The position numbers were made by a program, and so were the translations under genes. From contig BPIL01000002.1 in assembly GCA_026004095.1 (NCBI GenBank), positions 163,046 through 227,045 of the forward strand: a stretch of 64,000 bases of DNA, given 5' to 3'. Under the pieces are notes generated by a model that saw nothing but the letters and a program-made list of their open reading frames with translations, did not search any database and was not told the DNA's origin. The DNA is from Meiothermus sp. Lineage in GTDB: Bacteria > Deinococcota > Deinococci > Deinococcales > Thermaceae. The stretch's first letter is position 1, and every line of letters begins with the position of its first letter. Below, piece after piece: positions 37,153 to 47,546 of this stretch.

Positions 37153-37155
37153 TAC

Positions 37156-37878
37156 ATGATCGAAGCTATCAACCTGCAAAAAAGCTACCAGAAGATGCAA
37201 GCGGTTCGAGGCATCTCGTTCAGCGTGCAGCCGGGTGAGGTGTATGGCCTTTTGGGCCCCAATGGGGCCGGCAAAACCACCACCCTGCGGATGCTGGCCA
37301 CCCTGCTCAAGCCCACCGGCGGCAGCGCTAAAGTGGCAGGTTTTGATGTGCTAAGGCAACCCCTCGAGGTGCGCCGCAACCTGGGCATCGTCAACGGTGG
37401 GATGAAGGTCTACGACAAGCTCACCGGCTACGAGGTGCTGGACTTCTTCGGGAGCTTCTACGACCTGTGGGGGCCCAAACTCAAGGAACGCATCGCCTGG
37501 GCCGCCGAGCTTTTGCACCTCGAGCCTTCCATCCTGAACAAGCAGGTCAGGCAGATGTCCACCGGTATGCAGCAGAAAATCGTCATCGCGCGGGCCATCC
37601 TGCACCAGCCCCAGGTCTTATTGCTGGACGAGGCCACCGCTGGCCTGGATGTGTTCGCCCGCCGGGCTCTGCTGGATTTCGTCAAGCAGTACGCCGGGCT
37701 GGGCAAGACCCTCGTCTACTCCACCCACGTGATGAGCGAGGCCGAGGAGGTCTGCGACCGGGTGGGCTTTATTGACCACGGCCTGCTGGTTTTTGAGGGC
37801 AGCCTGCAGGAGGCCCTCGAGCTCGGTTCGGGCAACCTCGAGCGGGCCTTCATCCGTCGCCTGGAAGAGGCCGCCTAA
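37156..37878 (+). CDS. ABC transporter ATP-binding protein (NatA-like)
   Basis: 240 residues. Walker A is GPNGAGKT (34-41), the signature loop is MSTGMQQK (a common variant of LSGGQ in this subfamily), Walker B is VLLLDEATAG, and a switch histidine follows in YSTHVMSEAE. The Gly-Met region after Walker A (NGGMKVYDKLTG) is typical of the NatA/drug-efflux ATPases. It pairs with the permease gene 14 bases downstream. GGAGG lies close to the ATG. Confidence 0.93.
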   Translation: MIEAINLQKSYQKMQAVRGISFSVQPGEVYGLLGPNGAGKTTTLRMLATLLKPTGGSAKVAGFDVLRQPLEVRRNLGIVNGGMKVYDKLTGYEVLDFFGSFYDLWGPKLKERIAWAAELLHLEPSILNKQVRQMSTGMQQKIVIARAILHQPQVLLLDEATAGLDVFARRALLDFVKQYAGLGKTLVYSTHVMSEAEEVCDRVGFIDHGLLVFEGSLQEALELGSGNLERAFIRRLEEAA

Positions 37879-37892
37879 AGGTTGGGTGCCCC

Positions 37893-39076
37893 ATGAACGA
37901 AATCCTGATCATCGCCCGAAAAGAGCTGCTTAGCGTGGTGCGCGAGCGCCGGGTGCTCTTTACCACCCTGGTGCTGCCCATCCTGATCATGCCGCTATTG
38001 ATGTTTGGCCCCATCCTGCTCTTTGGCAACGCCGCCCGCCAGACCCAGGAGTCGGTGCAGAAGGTGGGGGTGGTGGGGGTTCCGACGGTGGTGCTGGAGG
38101 AACTCCGCAAAGCCAGGGTCGAGCCCATCGAGGTAGCCAACCCCCAGGAGGCCGTGCAGAACCGCGAGGTGCAGGCGGCCCTGGTCTTCGAGAATGGGCG
38201 CTACATTATCTATGGCCGGCTCTCGGGCGGGGCCACCCAGAGCGCGCTGGTGGTGGAGAAGGTGCAGGCGGCGCTGCGCGCTTACAAAGACCAGGTGGTG
38301 GCCGAACAACTGCGGGCCCGGGGGATTGGCACCGATATTCTGGAGCCTTTTAGCATCGAGACCAAAGATGCCTCGCGCGAGCAGGAGCGGGCTGCTGGCC
38401 TCTTTGCCTTCCTGATTCCGTTCTTTTTGGTTTCGTTTATTCAGGCGGGCGGTATGCCGGTGGCGGTGGATGCCACGGCAGGGGAGAAGGAAAAGGGGAC
38501 ACTCGAGGCCCTCCTGGCCGCCCCTGTCCCGCTCGTCCAGGTGCTGCTGGGCAAAGGGCTGGCGGTGTTTGTGATGTCGCTGCTCTCAACCTTTGCGGCC
38601 GTGGCCGGGCTCTTGCTGGGCGGCGGGGTGTTCCGCAACCTTTTTGCCGCTCAGCTTCAAGCCGTGCAGAATGGAGAGAACCAGGCCCAGCTAGGGGGTG
38701 CCCTGGCCCTCGACCCGCTGGGCTACCTGGCTATCTTGGTAACGGCAGTGTTGTTTGCCCTGCTCATCATCGCCATCATGATTTCCCTGGGCCTTTACGC
38801 TCGCAGCTTCAAGGAGGCCCAGAGTTATATGAGCCCCTTATCGCTGGTGATGCTGATTCCTCTGCTCTTCCTGCAGTTCTCCGATTTTCTCAAACTGCAG
38901 GACTGGTACTTCGCCCTGCCCCTTGTAAACGTAATGCTGGCGCTGGACGCGATTGTCAAAGGCGCGGCCACTGCCACCCAACTGCTCATCACCTGGGCCT
39001 CTACCCTGGCCTATGGCGCGCTGGCCCTGTACTTGGCCTATCGCAATTTCCAGCGGGAGGATGTGGTTTTCAGAAA

Positions 39077-39080
<4 letters not shown>
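37893..39080 (+). CDS. ABC-2 type permease (NatB-like)
   Basis: 395 residues. One membrane helix near the N-terminus, a large extracytoplasmic domain (about residues 45-165), then five to six membrane helices. The cytoplasmic ATAGEKEKGTLEALLAAPV motif, diagnostic of NatB/ABC2_membrane_3 permeases, follows the second helix. Known relatives export sodium or drugs. It is translated with the ATPase upstream and its end overlaps mqnC by four bases in convergent orientation. Confidence 0.92.
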
Positions 39081-40210
<1,130 letters not shown>

Positions 40211-40216
40211 GTGCTT

Positions 40217-40222
40217 ATTCTA
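40217..40222 (-). promoter_or_regulatory. mqnC -10 element, leaderless geometry
   Basis: TAGAAT (leftward strand) followed by 6 bases and the mqnC ATG. Confidence 0.5.
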
Positions 40223-40336
40223 CCCACTGGCTTTTTGGAAAAAGTAGGACAAATAACCCCTGCCTATCGTTGTGCTCTGTGCCTGACAACCCGGGGCCCC
40301 TGGATGAGGAAAATGCGATGGCAGGTGTTTGAAGGC

Positions 40337-40552
40337 TCACTGCTCGTCTTCTTCCTCTTCCCAGTCGTCCTCGTCGTCTTCTTCCGACTCGATACCGTCG
40401 ATGTAGTAGTCCTCGATCTGGCTGGCCCCGGCCACCACCTGACCCTTGCTCACGAAGCGCAGGCCCTCCTCGTCAATCTCCAGGCTCAGATCCTCGAGGT
40501 CGGTGTCTTCGGGTACGTGCACCTGCATCATCACAGCCACTTCAATGCGCAT
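40337..40552 (-). CDS. Small acidic hypothetical protein
   Basis: 71 residues. The first 45 residues alternate strands and look folded (RIEVAVMMQVHVPEDTDLEDL); the last 20 are almost entirely Glu, Asp and Trp. I recognise no family. The ATG at 40552 is preceded by GGAGG at 5 bases, which argues for a real gene. The GT2 gene lies just upstream on the same strand. Confidence 0.75.
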   Translation of the reverse strand: MRIEVAVMMQVHVPEDTDLEDLSLEIDEEGLRFVSKGQVVAGASQIEDYYIDGIESEEDDEDDWEEEEDEQ

Positions 40553-40600
40553 AGCCACCTCCGTGTGGCCTCAAAGCTATGCTTCTATGGTCAGGGAAAT

Positions 40601-41233
40601 TCAAGCTCGAGTCTTCCGGCCAAAGCGGTACCTTAGAAGTTCGGCGTACATCTTGAGGCGCATGCCCAGGCCCTTCCAGAAGCCGCGTTTTTGTTCCTTC
40701 ATAATCTGGCCGGCCCCGTGCAGCTCTACATAGGCCCAGCGGGCCTGGGTGCGGGCCAGGTGGTCGGTGATGGCGGGCTCGGGCCAGCGCCGCTCGGTCA
40801 GGTTGGGCACGCTGCGGAGCCACTGGGTACTACAGGCCCGTTGCCCGGAGAGAAACGGGGTGGCGCGGTTGCCGAAGTCGGTCATCAGGCCCCCGGACTT
40901 GAAGACCCCAATAGCCATGTCCAGTTGGCCGCTTCGCACCGGCTCGAGCAGGTTCAGCAGGTGTTGAGGTTTTATCCCCACCAGATCGGCATCCAATAGC
41001 AGCACATAGGGGGTTTGCACATGGGCCAGGCCGAAGGCCAGGGCCGCGCTTTTACCCTGGTTTTCGGGCAAACGCAGCACCCTGGCCCCGGCGGCTTCGG
41101 CGGCTTGGGCGGTTGCGTCGCTTGAGCCATCGTCCACCACCAGCACCGGAAAACCGGCTTCCCGCGCAGCCGCCACCACCGCCCCGATATGGGCTGCTTC
41201 GTTATAGGCCGGTATGAGCACCGTGGTGTCCAT
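40601..41233 (-). CDS. Glycosyltransferase family 2 protein
   Basis: 210 residues. A GT-A fold with VLIPAYNEAAHIG at the N-terminus, LVVDDGSSDAT, and a DAD metal motif in VLLLDADLVG. There is no membrane helix, so it is soluble or peripheral. The donor and acceptor are unknown; similar short GT2 proteins make glycolipids or dolichol-type intermediates. TAGAAT lies 8 bases before the ATG. Confidence 0.88.
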   Translation of the reverse strand: MDTTVLIPAYNEAAHIGAVVAAAREAGFPVLVVDDGSSDATAQAAEAAGARVLRLPENQGKSAALAFGLAHVQTPYVLLLDADLVGIKPQHLLNLLEPVRSGQLDMAIGVFKSGGLMTDFGNRATPFLSGQRACSTQWLRSVPNLTERRWPEPAITDHLARTQARWAYVELHGAGQIMKEQKRGFWKGLGMRLKMYAELLRYRFGRKTRA

Positions 41234-41241
41234 CGGGGGCT

Positions 41242-41247
41242 ATTCTA
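41242..41247 (-). promoter_or_regulatory. -10 element of the GT2 gene, leaderless geometry
   Basis: TAGAAT (leftward strand) followed by 8 bases and the ATG at 41233. Confidence 0.45.
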
Positions 41248-41253
41248 TCGTGC

Positions 41254-42267
41254 TTAACCACCGCTAAGGTTGCGGATATCGTTGATGGTCACCAGCACAA
41301 TCAGCAGAATCAGGAAGACAAACCCCGCGTAGGTGAGCCGGGCCTCGGTCTCGGGTTTGATGCGGCCCCCGCTCAAAGCATTGGCAATGAGCACCAGAAT
41401 GCGCCCCCCATCCAGCCCGGGGATGGGCAGGAGGTTGAACACCGCCAGCGAGAGGTTGATGGCAGCTAGCAGTCCTACCAGCGTGCCAAGCCCCTGCTGC
41501 GCGGCCTGCCCGGTGATGCTGACGATGCCCACCGGCCCCGCCACCCCCTGGGCCTGCTGCCCCGAAAGAATGCGGGCGATGCTACCCACGAACTCCTGCA
41601 CGAAGCGCGGCACTGCCACCACCGTCTCGCCGATGGCTCGAGCGAACCCCTGGAAGAAATTGATGCGGGTATAGCCCACCAGCTCGGGCCGGTAGACGAT
41701 GCCCAGCCGGGCCTGGGTGTTGTCCCAGTTGAAACGTATGGTCACCTCGGCGCCGTCGCGCAGCACCACGAACACCTTCTCGCCCGTGCTCTGGCGGAAG
41801 CGGGTGACCTGGTCGTAGGCGGTGAGCTTCTCCCCATTCAGACTGAGGATGCGGTCGCCCACCTTAAAACCGGCCTGCTCGGCCAGGCTGCCGGGCAGCA
41901 CCTCGGTGATCTCGGCGCGGGTCTGGGGGATGCCCTGAATCGAGGCGAGGGCGGCCAGCACCCCCCAGGCCAGCAGCAGGTTCATAACCACACCAGCCAC
42001 CAGAATAAAGAACTTGCCCAGCCCCGAGAGCCGCGCGTAGCCGTGGGTGTCGCCGGGCATCATGCCCTCGATCTCGGCGTAGCCGCCCAGTGGGATGGCG
42101 TTGAGCCGCCAGGTGGTGCCCCAGCGCTCAAACTTGAGCAGGGTAGGGCCAAAACCCACCCCAAAGTTCTTGACCCCCACCCCCTGCACACGGGCGGCCA
42201 GGTAGTGGCCCAGCTCGTGTACGAAGATGCTGATGGAGATAATCAGTAAAAACCAGAGGATGCTCAT
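41254..42267 (-). CDS. rseP: Site-2 metalloprotease RseP
   Basis: 337 residues. HELGH at residues 17-21 in the first membrane helix is the zinc site; the third ligand is in the conserved LLPIPGLDGG motif near the C-terminus. A single PDZ domain (GSLAEQAGFKVGDRIL) lies between. It cleaves membrane-anchored anti-sigma factors or signal-peptide remnants within the membrane. I start at the ATG at 42267, with GGAG 6 bases upstream; a GTG four codons earlier has no ribosome binding site. It follows dxr as in many bacteria. Confidence 0.95.
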   Translation of the reverse strand: MSILWFLLIISISIFVHELGHYLAARVQGVGVKNFGVGFGPTLLKFERWGTTWRLNAIPLGGYAEIEGMMPGDTHGYARLSGLGKFFILVAGVVMNLLLAWGVLAALASIQGIPQTRAEITEVLPGSLAEQAGFKVGDRILSLNGEKLTAYDQVTRFRQSTGEKVFVVLRDGAEVTIRFNWDNTQARLGIVYRPELVGYTRINFFQGFARAIGETVVAVPRFVQEFVGSIARILSGQQAQGVAGPVGIVSITGQAAQQGLGTLVGLLAAINLSLAVFNLLPIPGLDGGRILVLIANALSGGRIKPETEARLTYAGFVFLILLIVLVTINDIRNLSGG

Positions 42268-42287
42268 GCTTTGCTCCACGCTAGAAA

Positions 42288-43415
42288 CTAGACCTTTATT
42301 TTCAAGTATTCCCGGGCCCAGCGGCGGGCCTCGAGGTCGGCATAAGCGATATTGTCCCAGGTCAGTGCGCCTGCAGGAGTCTGCTGTAACACTTTTTCCA
42401 GCACCCTTGGGATATCCAGGTAGCCGATCTGCCCCTGCAAGAAAGCCTCCACCGCGATTTCGTCGGCGGCGTTGAGCACCACCGGGGCCAGCCCCCCCAT
42501 CCGCCCGGCCTCGTAGGCCAGGGCCAGGGCCGGGAAGCGAGCGGTATCCGGCGGGTAAAACTCCAGCCGCTCGGGGATGGGGGCCTCGCGGAGCGGGGTG
42601 GGGGGCCTTTGGGGGTAGGTGAGGGCGTACTGGATGGCCAGCCGCATATCGGTGGGGCCGAGCTGGGCCTTGAGGTTGCCGTCCTGGAAGCGCACCATGG
42701 AGTGCACATACGACTGGGGGTGAATCTGCACCTTGACCTTTTCGATGGGCACTTTGAACAACTGTACGGCTTCCAGCACCTCGAGGCCCTTGTTGAAAAG
42801 CGTGGAGGAGTCAATGGTCACCTTGGGCCCCATCTTCCAGCGGGGGTGCTGGAGGGCCATCTGAGGGGTGACGCTGGATAGATCGGCGGGTTCGCGTAGA
42901 AAAGGGCCCCCAGAAGCGGTGAGAATCAGCTCGGCCAGGTCTTCAAAAGGCTCCCCCAGCAGACTCTGAAACAGGGCGGAGTGCTCCGAGTCCACCGGGA
43001 TGATCTCGGCCCCGCTCTGCCCGGCTTCCTGCCACAAGAGCGGCCCGGCGGCCACCATGCTCTCCTTGTTGGCTAAGGCCAGGCGGCGCCCGTGCTGCAC
43101 CGCCACCCGCACCCCCGGCAGACCGGCCAGGCCCGGTATGGCCCCCACCACCACCTCGGCCGGCCAGGCGGCCACCTCGAGGGCGTCGGCGGTGCGCAAA
43201 CCGGGAAAGCGGGCCTTAAGTTCGGGCAGGATGGAAGGGTCGGCGGCCACCACCTCGGGCCGAAACTCGGCGATCTGCTGGGCCAGCAGCTCCAGGTTTT
43301 TCCCAGCCACCAGCCCCACCACCCGGTAGCCCCGCCAGCGGCAGACCTCCAGGGTCTGGGTGCCGATGGAGCCGGTCGAGCCCAGCACCACAACGCGTTT
43401 AGGGTTATCGTTCAT
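42288..43415 (-). CDS. dxr: 1-deoxy-D-xylulose 5-phosphate reductoisomerase
   Basis: 375 residues. [13 protein letters not shown] binds [16 protein letters not shown] and [11 protein letters not shown] carry substrate and metal ligands, and LTASGGPF is followed by the [22 protein letters not shown] region that folds over the active site. It catalyses the committed step of the MEP isoprenoid pathway. I start at MNDNPKR; TACACT lies 9 bases upstream, so this may also have its own promoter. It lies between cdsA and rseP. Confidence 0.96.
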   Translation of the reverse strand: MNDNPKRVVVLGSTGSIGTQTLEVCRWRGYRVVGLVAGKNLELLAQQIAEFRPEVVAADPSILPELKARFPGLRTADALEVAAWPAEVVVGAIPGLAGLPGVRVAVQHGRRLALANKESMVAAGPLLWQEAGQSGAEIIPVDSEHSALFQSLLGEPFEDLAELILTASGGPFLREPADLSSVTPQMALQHPRWKMGPKVTIDSSTLFNKGLEVLEAVQLFKVPIEKVKVQIHPQSYVHSMVRFQDGNLKAQLGPTDMRLAIQYALTYPQRPPTPLREAPIPERLEFYPPDTARFPALALAYEAGRMGGLAPVVLNAADEIAVEAFLQGQIGYLDIPRVLEKVLQQTPAGALTWDNIAYADLEARRWAREYLKIKV

Positions 43416-43441
43416 CTTCCTGTCAGTGTACCGATTTGGCC

Positions 43442-44302
43442 TCAAATAAAAATGGTGAGGAGGTAGTAGGTGAGCGGAACCGTGAACAGGTGCGAGTCCA
43501 GCCGATCCAAGAGCCCGCCGTGGCCGGGCAGAAAGTAGCCGGAGTCCTTAACCCCGCAGTAGCGCTTGAGCATGGACTCGGTCAGGTCGCCCAACTGGGC
43601 GGCAAACGAAAGCACCAGGTTGACCACAAACAGCTCCACCGGCCTGAACAGGGCAAAGGGGCTTTCGGGGTAGGCCGAGCGCACGATGGTGGTAAAGAGA
43701 AAGAGCAGCAGCAGACTGGTGGCAATCCCGCCAATCGAGCCCTCCACGGTTTTGCCGGGGCTGATGGTAGGGGCCAGTTTGCGTTTTCCCAGGTAGCGCC
43801 CCACGAAATAGCCCCCGATGTCGTTGGCAAAGCTGGTGATAAGCGGCAGGGCCAGAATCCACAGCCCCACGTTGCCGTCGGGCGAGTGACGCAAAAGCAG
43901 GAAGAAGCCCAGCGTCCAGGGCAGGTACAGAAAGGCCATCAGGCTGTAGGCGAACCGCTGGATGTTGGCGCCCACGATCAGCTCCGAGCTGAACGCGCCA
44001 ATCAGCACCAGCCCCAAGGCAATTTCCCGCCAGGGCACGCCCGGGTAGGCATCGTGGAGCTGGGGGAGGCTGAACAGGAGCATCACCAGCCCCCCCCCAA
44101 TCAAAAAGGCCATGTTCAGCTCGATGCCCTTGTTGCGCAGCATGTAGCGCAGCTCGAGGGAGCCCACCACCAGAATCAACATCAGGGCCAGCAGCATGAA
44201 AATACGGCCTTCCCACAGCACCACGAATAAGACCAGCACCCCGATCAGCGAAGAGACAACGCGGGTCGGCAGCGAAGGGTCGGGTCGGGCGTTGGGTATC
44301 AC
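43442..44302 (-). CDS. cdsA: Phosphatidate cytidylyltransferase
   Basis: 286 residues with about eight membrane helices. The C-terminal family signature, [13 protein letters not shown] followed by [19 protein letters not shown], is complete. It makes CDP-diacylglycerol for phospholipid synthesis. It starts with GTG and has TATGCT 6 bases upstream but no ribosome binding site, and a terminator precedes it, so it appears to have its own leaderless promoter within the frr-cdsA-dxr series. Confidence 0.95.
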   Translation of the reverse strand: MIPNARPDPSLPTRVVSSLIGVLVLFVVLWEGRIFMLLALMLILVVGSLELRYMLRNKGIELNMAFLIGGGLVMLLFSLPQLHDAYPGVPWREIALGLVLIGAFSSELIVGANIQRFAYSLMAFLYLPWTLGFFLLLRHSPDGNVGLWILALPLITSFANDIGGYFVGRYLGKRKLAPTISPGKTVEGSIGGIATSLLLLFLFTTIVRSAYPESPFALFRPVELFVVNLVLSFAAQLGDLTESMLKRYCGVKDSGYFLPGHGGLLDRLDSHLFTVPLTYYLLTIFI

Positions 44303-44308
44303 GATTAA

Positions 44309-44314
44309 AGCATA
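44309..44314 (-). promoter_or_regulatory. cdsA -10 element, leaderless geometry
   Basis: TATGCT (leftward strand) followed by 6 bases and the cdsA GTG, just after a terminator hairpin. Confidence 0.55.
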
Positions 44315-44325
44315 GCAGCGGGCAT

Positions 44326-44379
44326 AAAAAGCCGCCCGGCAGCGAGACTCAAACCAGCAGCCTACCGGCTGGGCGGCTT
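44326..44379 (-). terminator. Terminator after frr with a tRNA-like interior
   Basis: On the leftward strand AAGCCGCCC pairs with GGGCGGCTT (44371-44379 with 44329-44337), followed by a T-run. The 33-base interior contains GGTTTGAGTC, similar to a tRNA T-loop. It separates frr from cdsA. Confidence 0.7.
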
Positions 44380-44402
44380 AGGGGTGGGGGTGCTTGAAAT
44401 CC

Positions 44403-44960
44403 CTAGCCCTTCAGGATTTCCTGCTCCTTTTTGTGCAGGGCCTCGTCTATTTTGTGCACAAACTCGTCGGTAATCTTCTGAATTTCGGCCTCGGCGCGCT
44501 TGATATCGTCTTCGGAGAGGTGCTTTTCTTTTTCTAGTTTTTTGGCCTTGTCCAAAGCTTCACGCCGGATGTTTCGCACCGCAATGCGGGCCTCTTCCGC
44601 GTACTGCTTCACCGATTTGACCAGGTCGCGTCGGCGTTCTTCGGTAAGCGGGGGAATGCTGATGTACAGCGCATCGCCCTTGTTGGTGGGGTTTAGGCCC
44701 AGGTCGGAGTCGCGGATGGCCTTCTCGATCTCCTTGAGCATGTTGGGATCCCACGACTGTACCACCAGCGTGCGGGGGTCGGGAGAGGAGACCGTCCCTA
44801 CTTGGCTGAGCGGCATGGTTGAACCGTAGTACTCGACCTTGATGTTGTTGAGGATGGCCGGGTTGGCCCTTCCGGTGCGCATGGTGGTGAGGTGGTGCTC
44901 GAGGGCCTCCAGGGATTTTTGCATGTGCTGTCTGGTCTCGTTGTAGAGCTCTTTGAGCAT
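44403..44960 (-). CDS. frr: Ribosome recycling factor
   Basis: 185 residues, standard length. MRTGRANPAIL, then IPPLTEERRRDLVK and VRNIRREALD match RRF throughout; the long helical domain and the small beta domain are both there. With EF-G it splits post-termination ribosomes. AGGAGG lies about 7 bases before the ATG. It is part of the conserved rpsB-tsf-pyrH-frr order. Confidence 0.97.
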   Translation of the reverse strand: MLKELYNETRQHMQKSLEALEHHLTTMRTGRANPAILNNIKVEYYGSTMPLSQVGTVSSPDPRTLVVQSWDPNMLKEIEKAIRDSDLGLNPTNKGDALYISIPPLTEERRRDLVKSVKQYAEEARIAVRNIRREALDKAKKLEKEKHLSEDDIKRAEAEIQKITDEFVHKIDEALHKKEQEILKG

Positions 44961-45095
44961 AGTTCCCTCCTATATTTGTGATAGCTTATACCAGATTTGG
45001 ATGAGTTGGGCGCTCTCTAACTCTACAGAAGAGAGCCCTCTAGGATTCAAAAACAGACTGTTTCTGATTGGGCCAGATAGCCCCCAGCACCCCAA
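44961..45095 (-). other. Spacer between pyrH and frr with two hairpins
   Basis: A GCTCTCT/AGAGAGC stem near 45025-45048 and an AAACAG/TGTTT palindrome near 45050-45062 lie here, followed leftward by TATAAG, a possible frr -10. The frr ribosome binding site is at the left end. Confidence 0.4.
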
Positions 45096-45800
<705 letters not shown>

Positions 45801-45831
45801 CTAGCCCCCTTTGCTGCCCTCAAATTTTTCC

Positions 45832-45877
45832 TCGCCCCAAAAAGTAAAGGGTCGAAAGCCTCTCGACTCTCGACCCT
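45832..45877 (-). terminator. Terminator between tsf and pyrH
   Basis: AGGGTCGA (45848-45855) pairs with TCGACCCT (45870-45877) around a CT-rich loop. On the leftward strand it is followed by TTTACTTTTT. It may limit read-through from rpsB-tsf into pyrH. Confidence 0.75.
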
Positions 45878-45890
45878 GACTGCGCATCGC

Positions 45891-46481
45891 TTACGCCCCT
45901 ACTTCAAATCGGCAGAAGCGCTTGACCTGGATGTTCTCGCCAATCTTGGCAATAGCGGCCTTGATCAGATCACCGACCTTGACCTTTTCATCCTTCACAA
46001 AAGGCTGCTCCAGGAGCACCATCTCCTCATAGAACTTCTTGAGGCGGCCCTCGGCGGCTTTCTCAGCGATGTTTTGCGGCTTGCCCTCATTTAGAAGCTG
46101 CTGAATGTAGATGGCTTTTTCTCTCTCGAGGTCTTCCGGCGAGACTTCCTCAACGCTCACGTACCGGGGGTTGGCCATGGCGATGTGCATGGCGATGTCC
46201 TTAGCCAGGCGTTGAAACTCCTCGTTGCGCGCTACGAAGTCGGTCTCGGAGTTCAGCTCCACCAGCACCCCCACCCGCAGGTTGTGATGGATGTATGAGC
46301 CGATGACACCCTCGCGGGCCTCGCGGTCGGCTTTCTTGGCGGCCTTGAGGGCCCCCCGCTCACGCAGCAGGGTGGTGGCTTTTTCCATGTCCCAGCCAGC
46401 ATCTTCCAGCGCTTTCTTAACGTCGCTCATGCCGGCGCCGGTTTGCTCGCGTAGTTTTTTGATCTGCTCCAGTTGGGTCAT
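45891..46481 (-). CDS. tsf: Elongation factor Ts
   Basis: 196 residues, the same short length as Thermus thermophilus EF-Ts (E. coli has 283). [26 protein letters not shown] is the N-terminal domain and [13 protein letters not shown] the TDFV core motif that contacts EF-Tu. It exchanges GDP on EF-Tu. I start at the ATG at 46481 because GAGGTG lies about 7 bases upstream; the GTG three codons earlier does not have usable spacing. It follows rpsB. Confidence 0.97.
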   Translation of the reverse strand: MTQLEQIKKLREQTGAGMSDVKKALEDAGWDMEKATTLLRERGALKAAKKADREAREGVIGSYIHHNLRVGVLVELNSETDFVARNEEFQRLAKDIAMHIAMANPRYVSVEEVSPEDLEREKAIYIQQLLNEGKPQNIAEKAAEGRLKKFYEEMVLLEQPFVKDEKVKVGDLIKAAIAKIGENIQVKRFCRFEVGA

Positions 46482-46509
46482 TGTTTTCACCTCTGGGAAA
46501 GGCCCTATT

Positions 46510-47241
46510 TTATGCTTCGGCTACCTCGGCCTCGGCGGTCTGGGCAGGTGCTTCACGCCCACCGCCACGGGCCTCCACGATCAGGTCGGTCATGCGGCTG
46601 ACGATGAGCTGAATTGAGCGAATGGCATCGTCGTTGCCAGGGATGATGTAGTCGCAGACGTCGGGGTCGGAGTCGGTATCGGCCAGGGCGATCACCGGGA
46701 TGCCCAGCTTGCGGGCCTCCTTGACGGCGATGGCTTCTTTGGTGGGGTCTACCACGAAGATGGCGTCGGGCAGGCGGCGCAGCTTGCGGAAACCCCCCAG
46801 GTTTTTCTTCAGGCGATCGAGCTCGTGCTGGAGCTTGACCTGCTCGGTTTTGACCCGCTCTTTGATCTCCTCGGAGGCGAAGAGGGCCTCGAGCTCCGCG
46901 AGGCGGTTGACCTGAGCGGTAATGGTGCGGAAGTTGGTGAGCATACCGCCCAGCCAGCGCTGGTTGACGTAGGGCATCCCGGCCCGGTCGGCCTCCTGCT
47001 GAATGATTTCCTGGGCTTGCTTTTTGGTGCCCACATACAGGATGGTGGCCCCCCGCATAGCCAGGTCTTGCACGTACTTGAAGGTGCGCTCGAGCTCGAC
47101 CATGCTCTTTTGCAGGTCGATGATGAAGATGCCGTTGCGCTCGGCATAGATGTAGCGCTTCATCTTGGGGTTCCAGCGCTTGGTCTCGTGACCGAAGTGC
47201 ACACCGGCCTCGAGCAGTTCCTTGATGCTTACGTTTGCCAT
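46510..47241 (-). CDS. rpsB: 30S ribosomal protein S2
   Basis: 243 residues. [27 protein letters not shown] opens as in all S2 proteins, with [17 protein letters not shown], and [12 protein letters not shown] later. S2 binds the head-body junction of the small subunit, a late assembly step. A 100-base leader carries direct and inverted repeats that could be an autoregulatory site. It heads the rpsB-tsf pair. Confidence 0.98.
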   Translation of the reverse strand: MANVSIKELLEAGVHFGHETKRWNPKMKRYIYAERNGIFIIDLQKSMVELERTFKYVQDLAMRGATILYVGTKKQAQEIIQQEADRAGMPYVNQRWLGGMLTNFRTITAQVNRLAELEALFASEEIKERVKTEQVKLQHELDRLKKNLGGFRKLRRLPDAIFVVDPTKEAIAVKEARKLGIPVIALADTDSDPDVCDYIIPGNDDAIRSIQLIVSRMTDLIVEARGGGREAPAQTAEAEVAEA

Positions 47242-47283
47242 GGTTTCTCCTTACGGGACGGTTGGAGTGGGCGTTGAATTGTG

Positions 47284-47330
47284 CAGGCTGCGCTCTTCCC
47301 CTGGGCACCGTTCCCTAACCCAGGCTGCGC
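47284..47330 (-). promoter_or_regulatory. Structured rpsB leader with direct and inverted repeats
   Basis: CAGGCTGCGC occurs twice (47284-47293 and 47321-47330), and CCTGGG/CCCAGG between them can form a stem. Both copies are inside the predicted rpsB leader. This is a plausible S2 binding site. Confidence 0.45.
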
Positions 47331-47350
47331 GCCAGCACACCCAACGTTGG

Positions 47351-47379
47351 AGTATAACCGAGGCCAACTCTTTACGGAA
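47351..47379 (-). promoter_or_regulatory. rpsB promoter
   Basis: On the leftward strand, TTCCGT (47374-47379), 17 bases, TATACT (47351-47356). Predicted start near 47344. Its -35 overlaps the -35 of the divergent tRNA promoter. Confidence 0.7.
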
Positions 47380-47399
47380 GCCCCGATTGTTGCTATACT
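47371..47399 (+). promoter_or_regulatory. tRNA-Ala promoter
   Basis: TTTACG (47371-47376), 17 bases, TATACT (47394-47399). The tRNA begins 13 bases after the -10. Confidence 0.75.
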
Positions 47400-47412
47400 C
47401 CTTGCTTGGCTT

Positions 47413-47487
47413 GGGGGCGTAGCTCAGCGGGAGAGCAGGTCCTTTGCAAGGACAAGGTCGGGGGTTCAAATCCCTCCGCCTCCACCA
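47413..47487 (+). tRNA. tRNA-Ala (anticodon TGC)
   Basis: 75 bases folding as a full cloverleaf: acceptor GGGGGCG with CGCCTCC, D-arm GCTC/GAGC, anticodon loop TTTGCAA, T-arm GGGGG-TTCAAAT-CCCTC, discriminator A, and an encoded CCA end. The outermost anticodon-stem pair is G-A, a mild oddity. It has its own promoter and sits between rpsB and the FAD-dependent oxidoreductase gene. Confidence 0.96.
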
Positions 47488-47534
47488 GAGAAGCCGGATG
47501 TGGGCTGGTCATCGGAAGTCCAGCCCTTTTTAGT

Positions 47535-47540
47535 TATGCT
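47535..47540 (+). promoter_or_regulatory. -10 element of the FAD oxidoreductase gene, leaderless geometry
   Basis: TATGCT followed by 6 bases and the GTG at 47547. Confidence 0.5.
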
Positions 47541-47546
47541 GATGGG

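Noticed and set aside
47406..47546. Extension of the FAD oxidoreductase frame upstream to 47406
   Set aside because: It would run through tRNA-Ala; the GTG at 47547 with TATGCT 6 bases before it is a better start.
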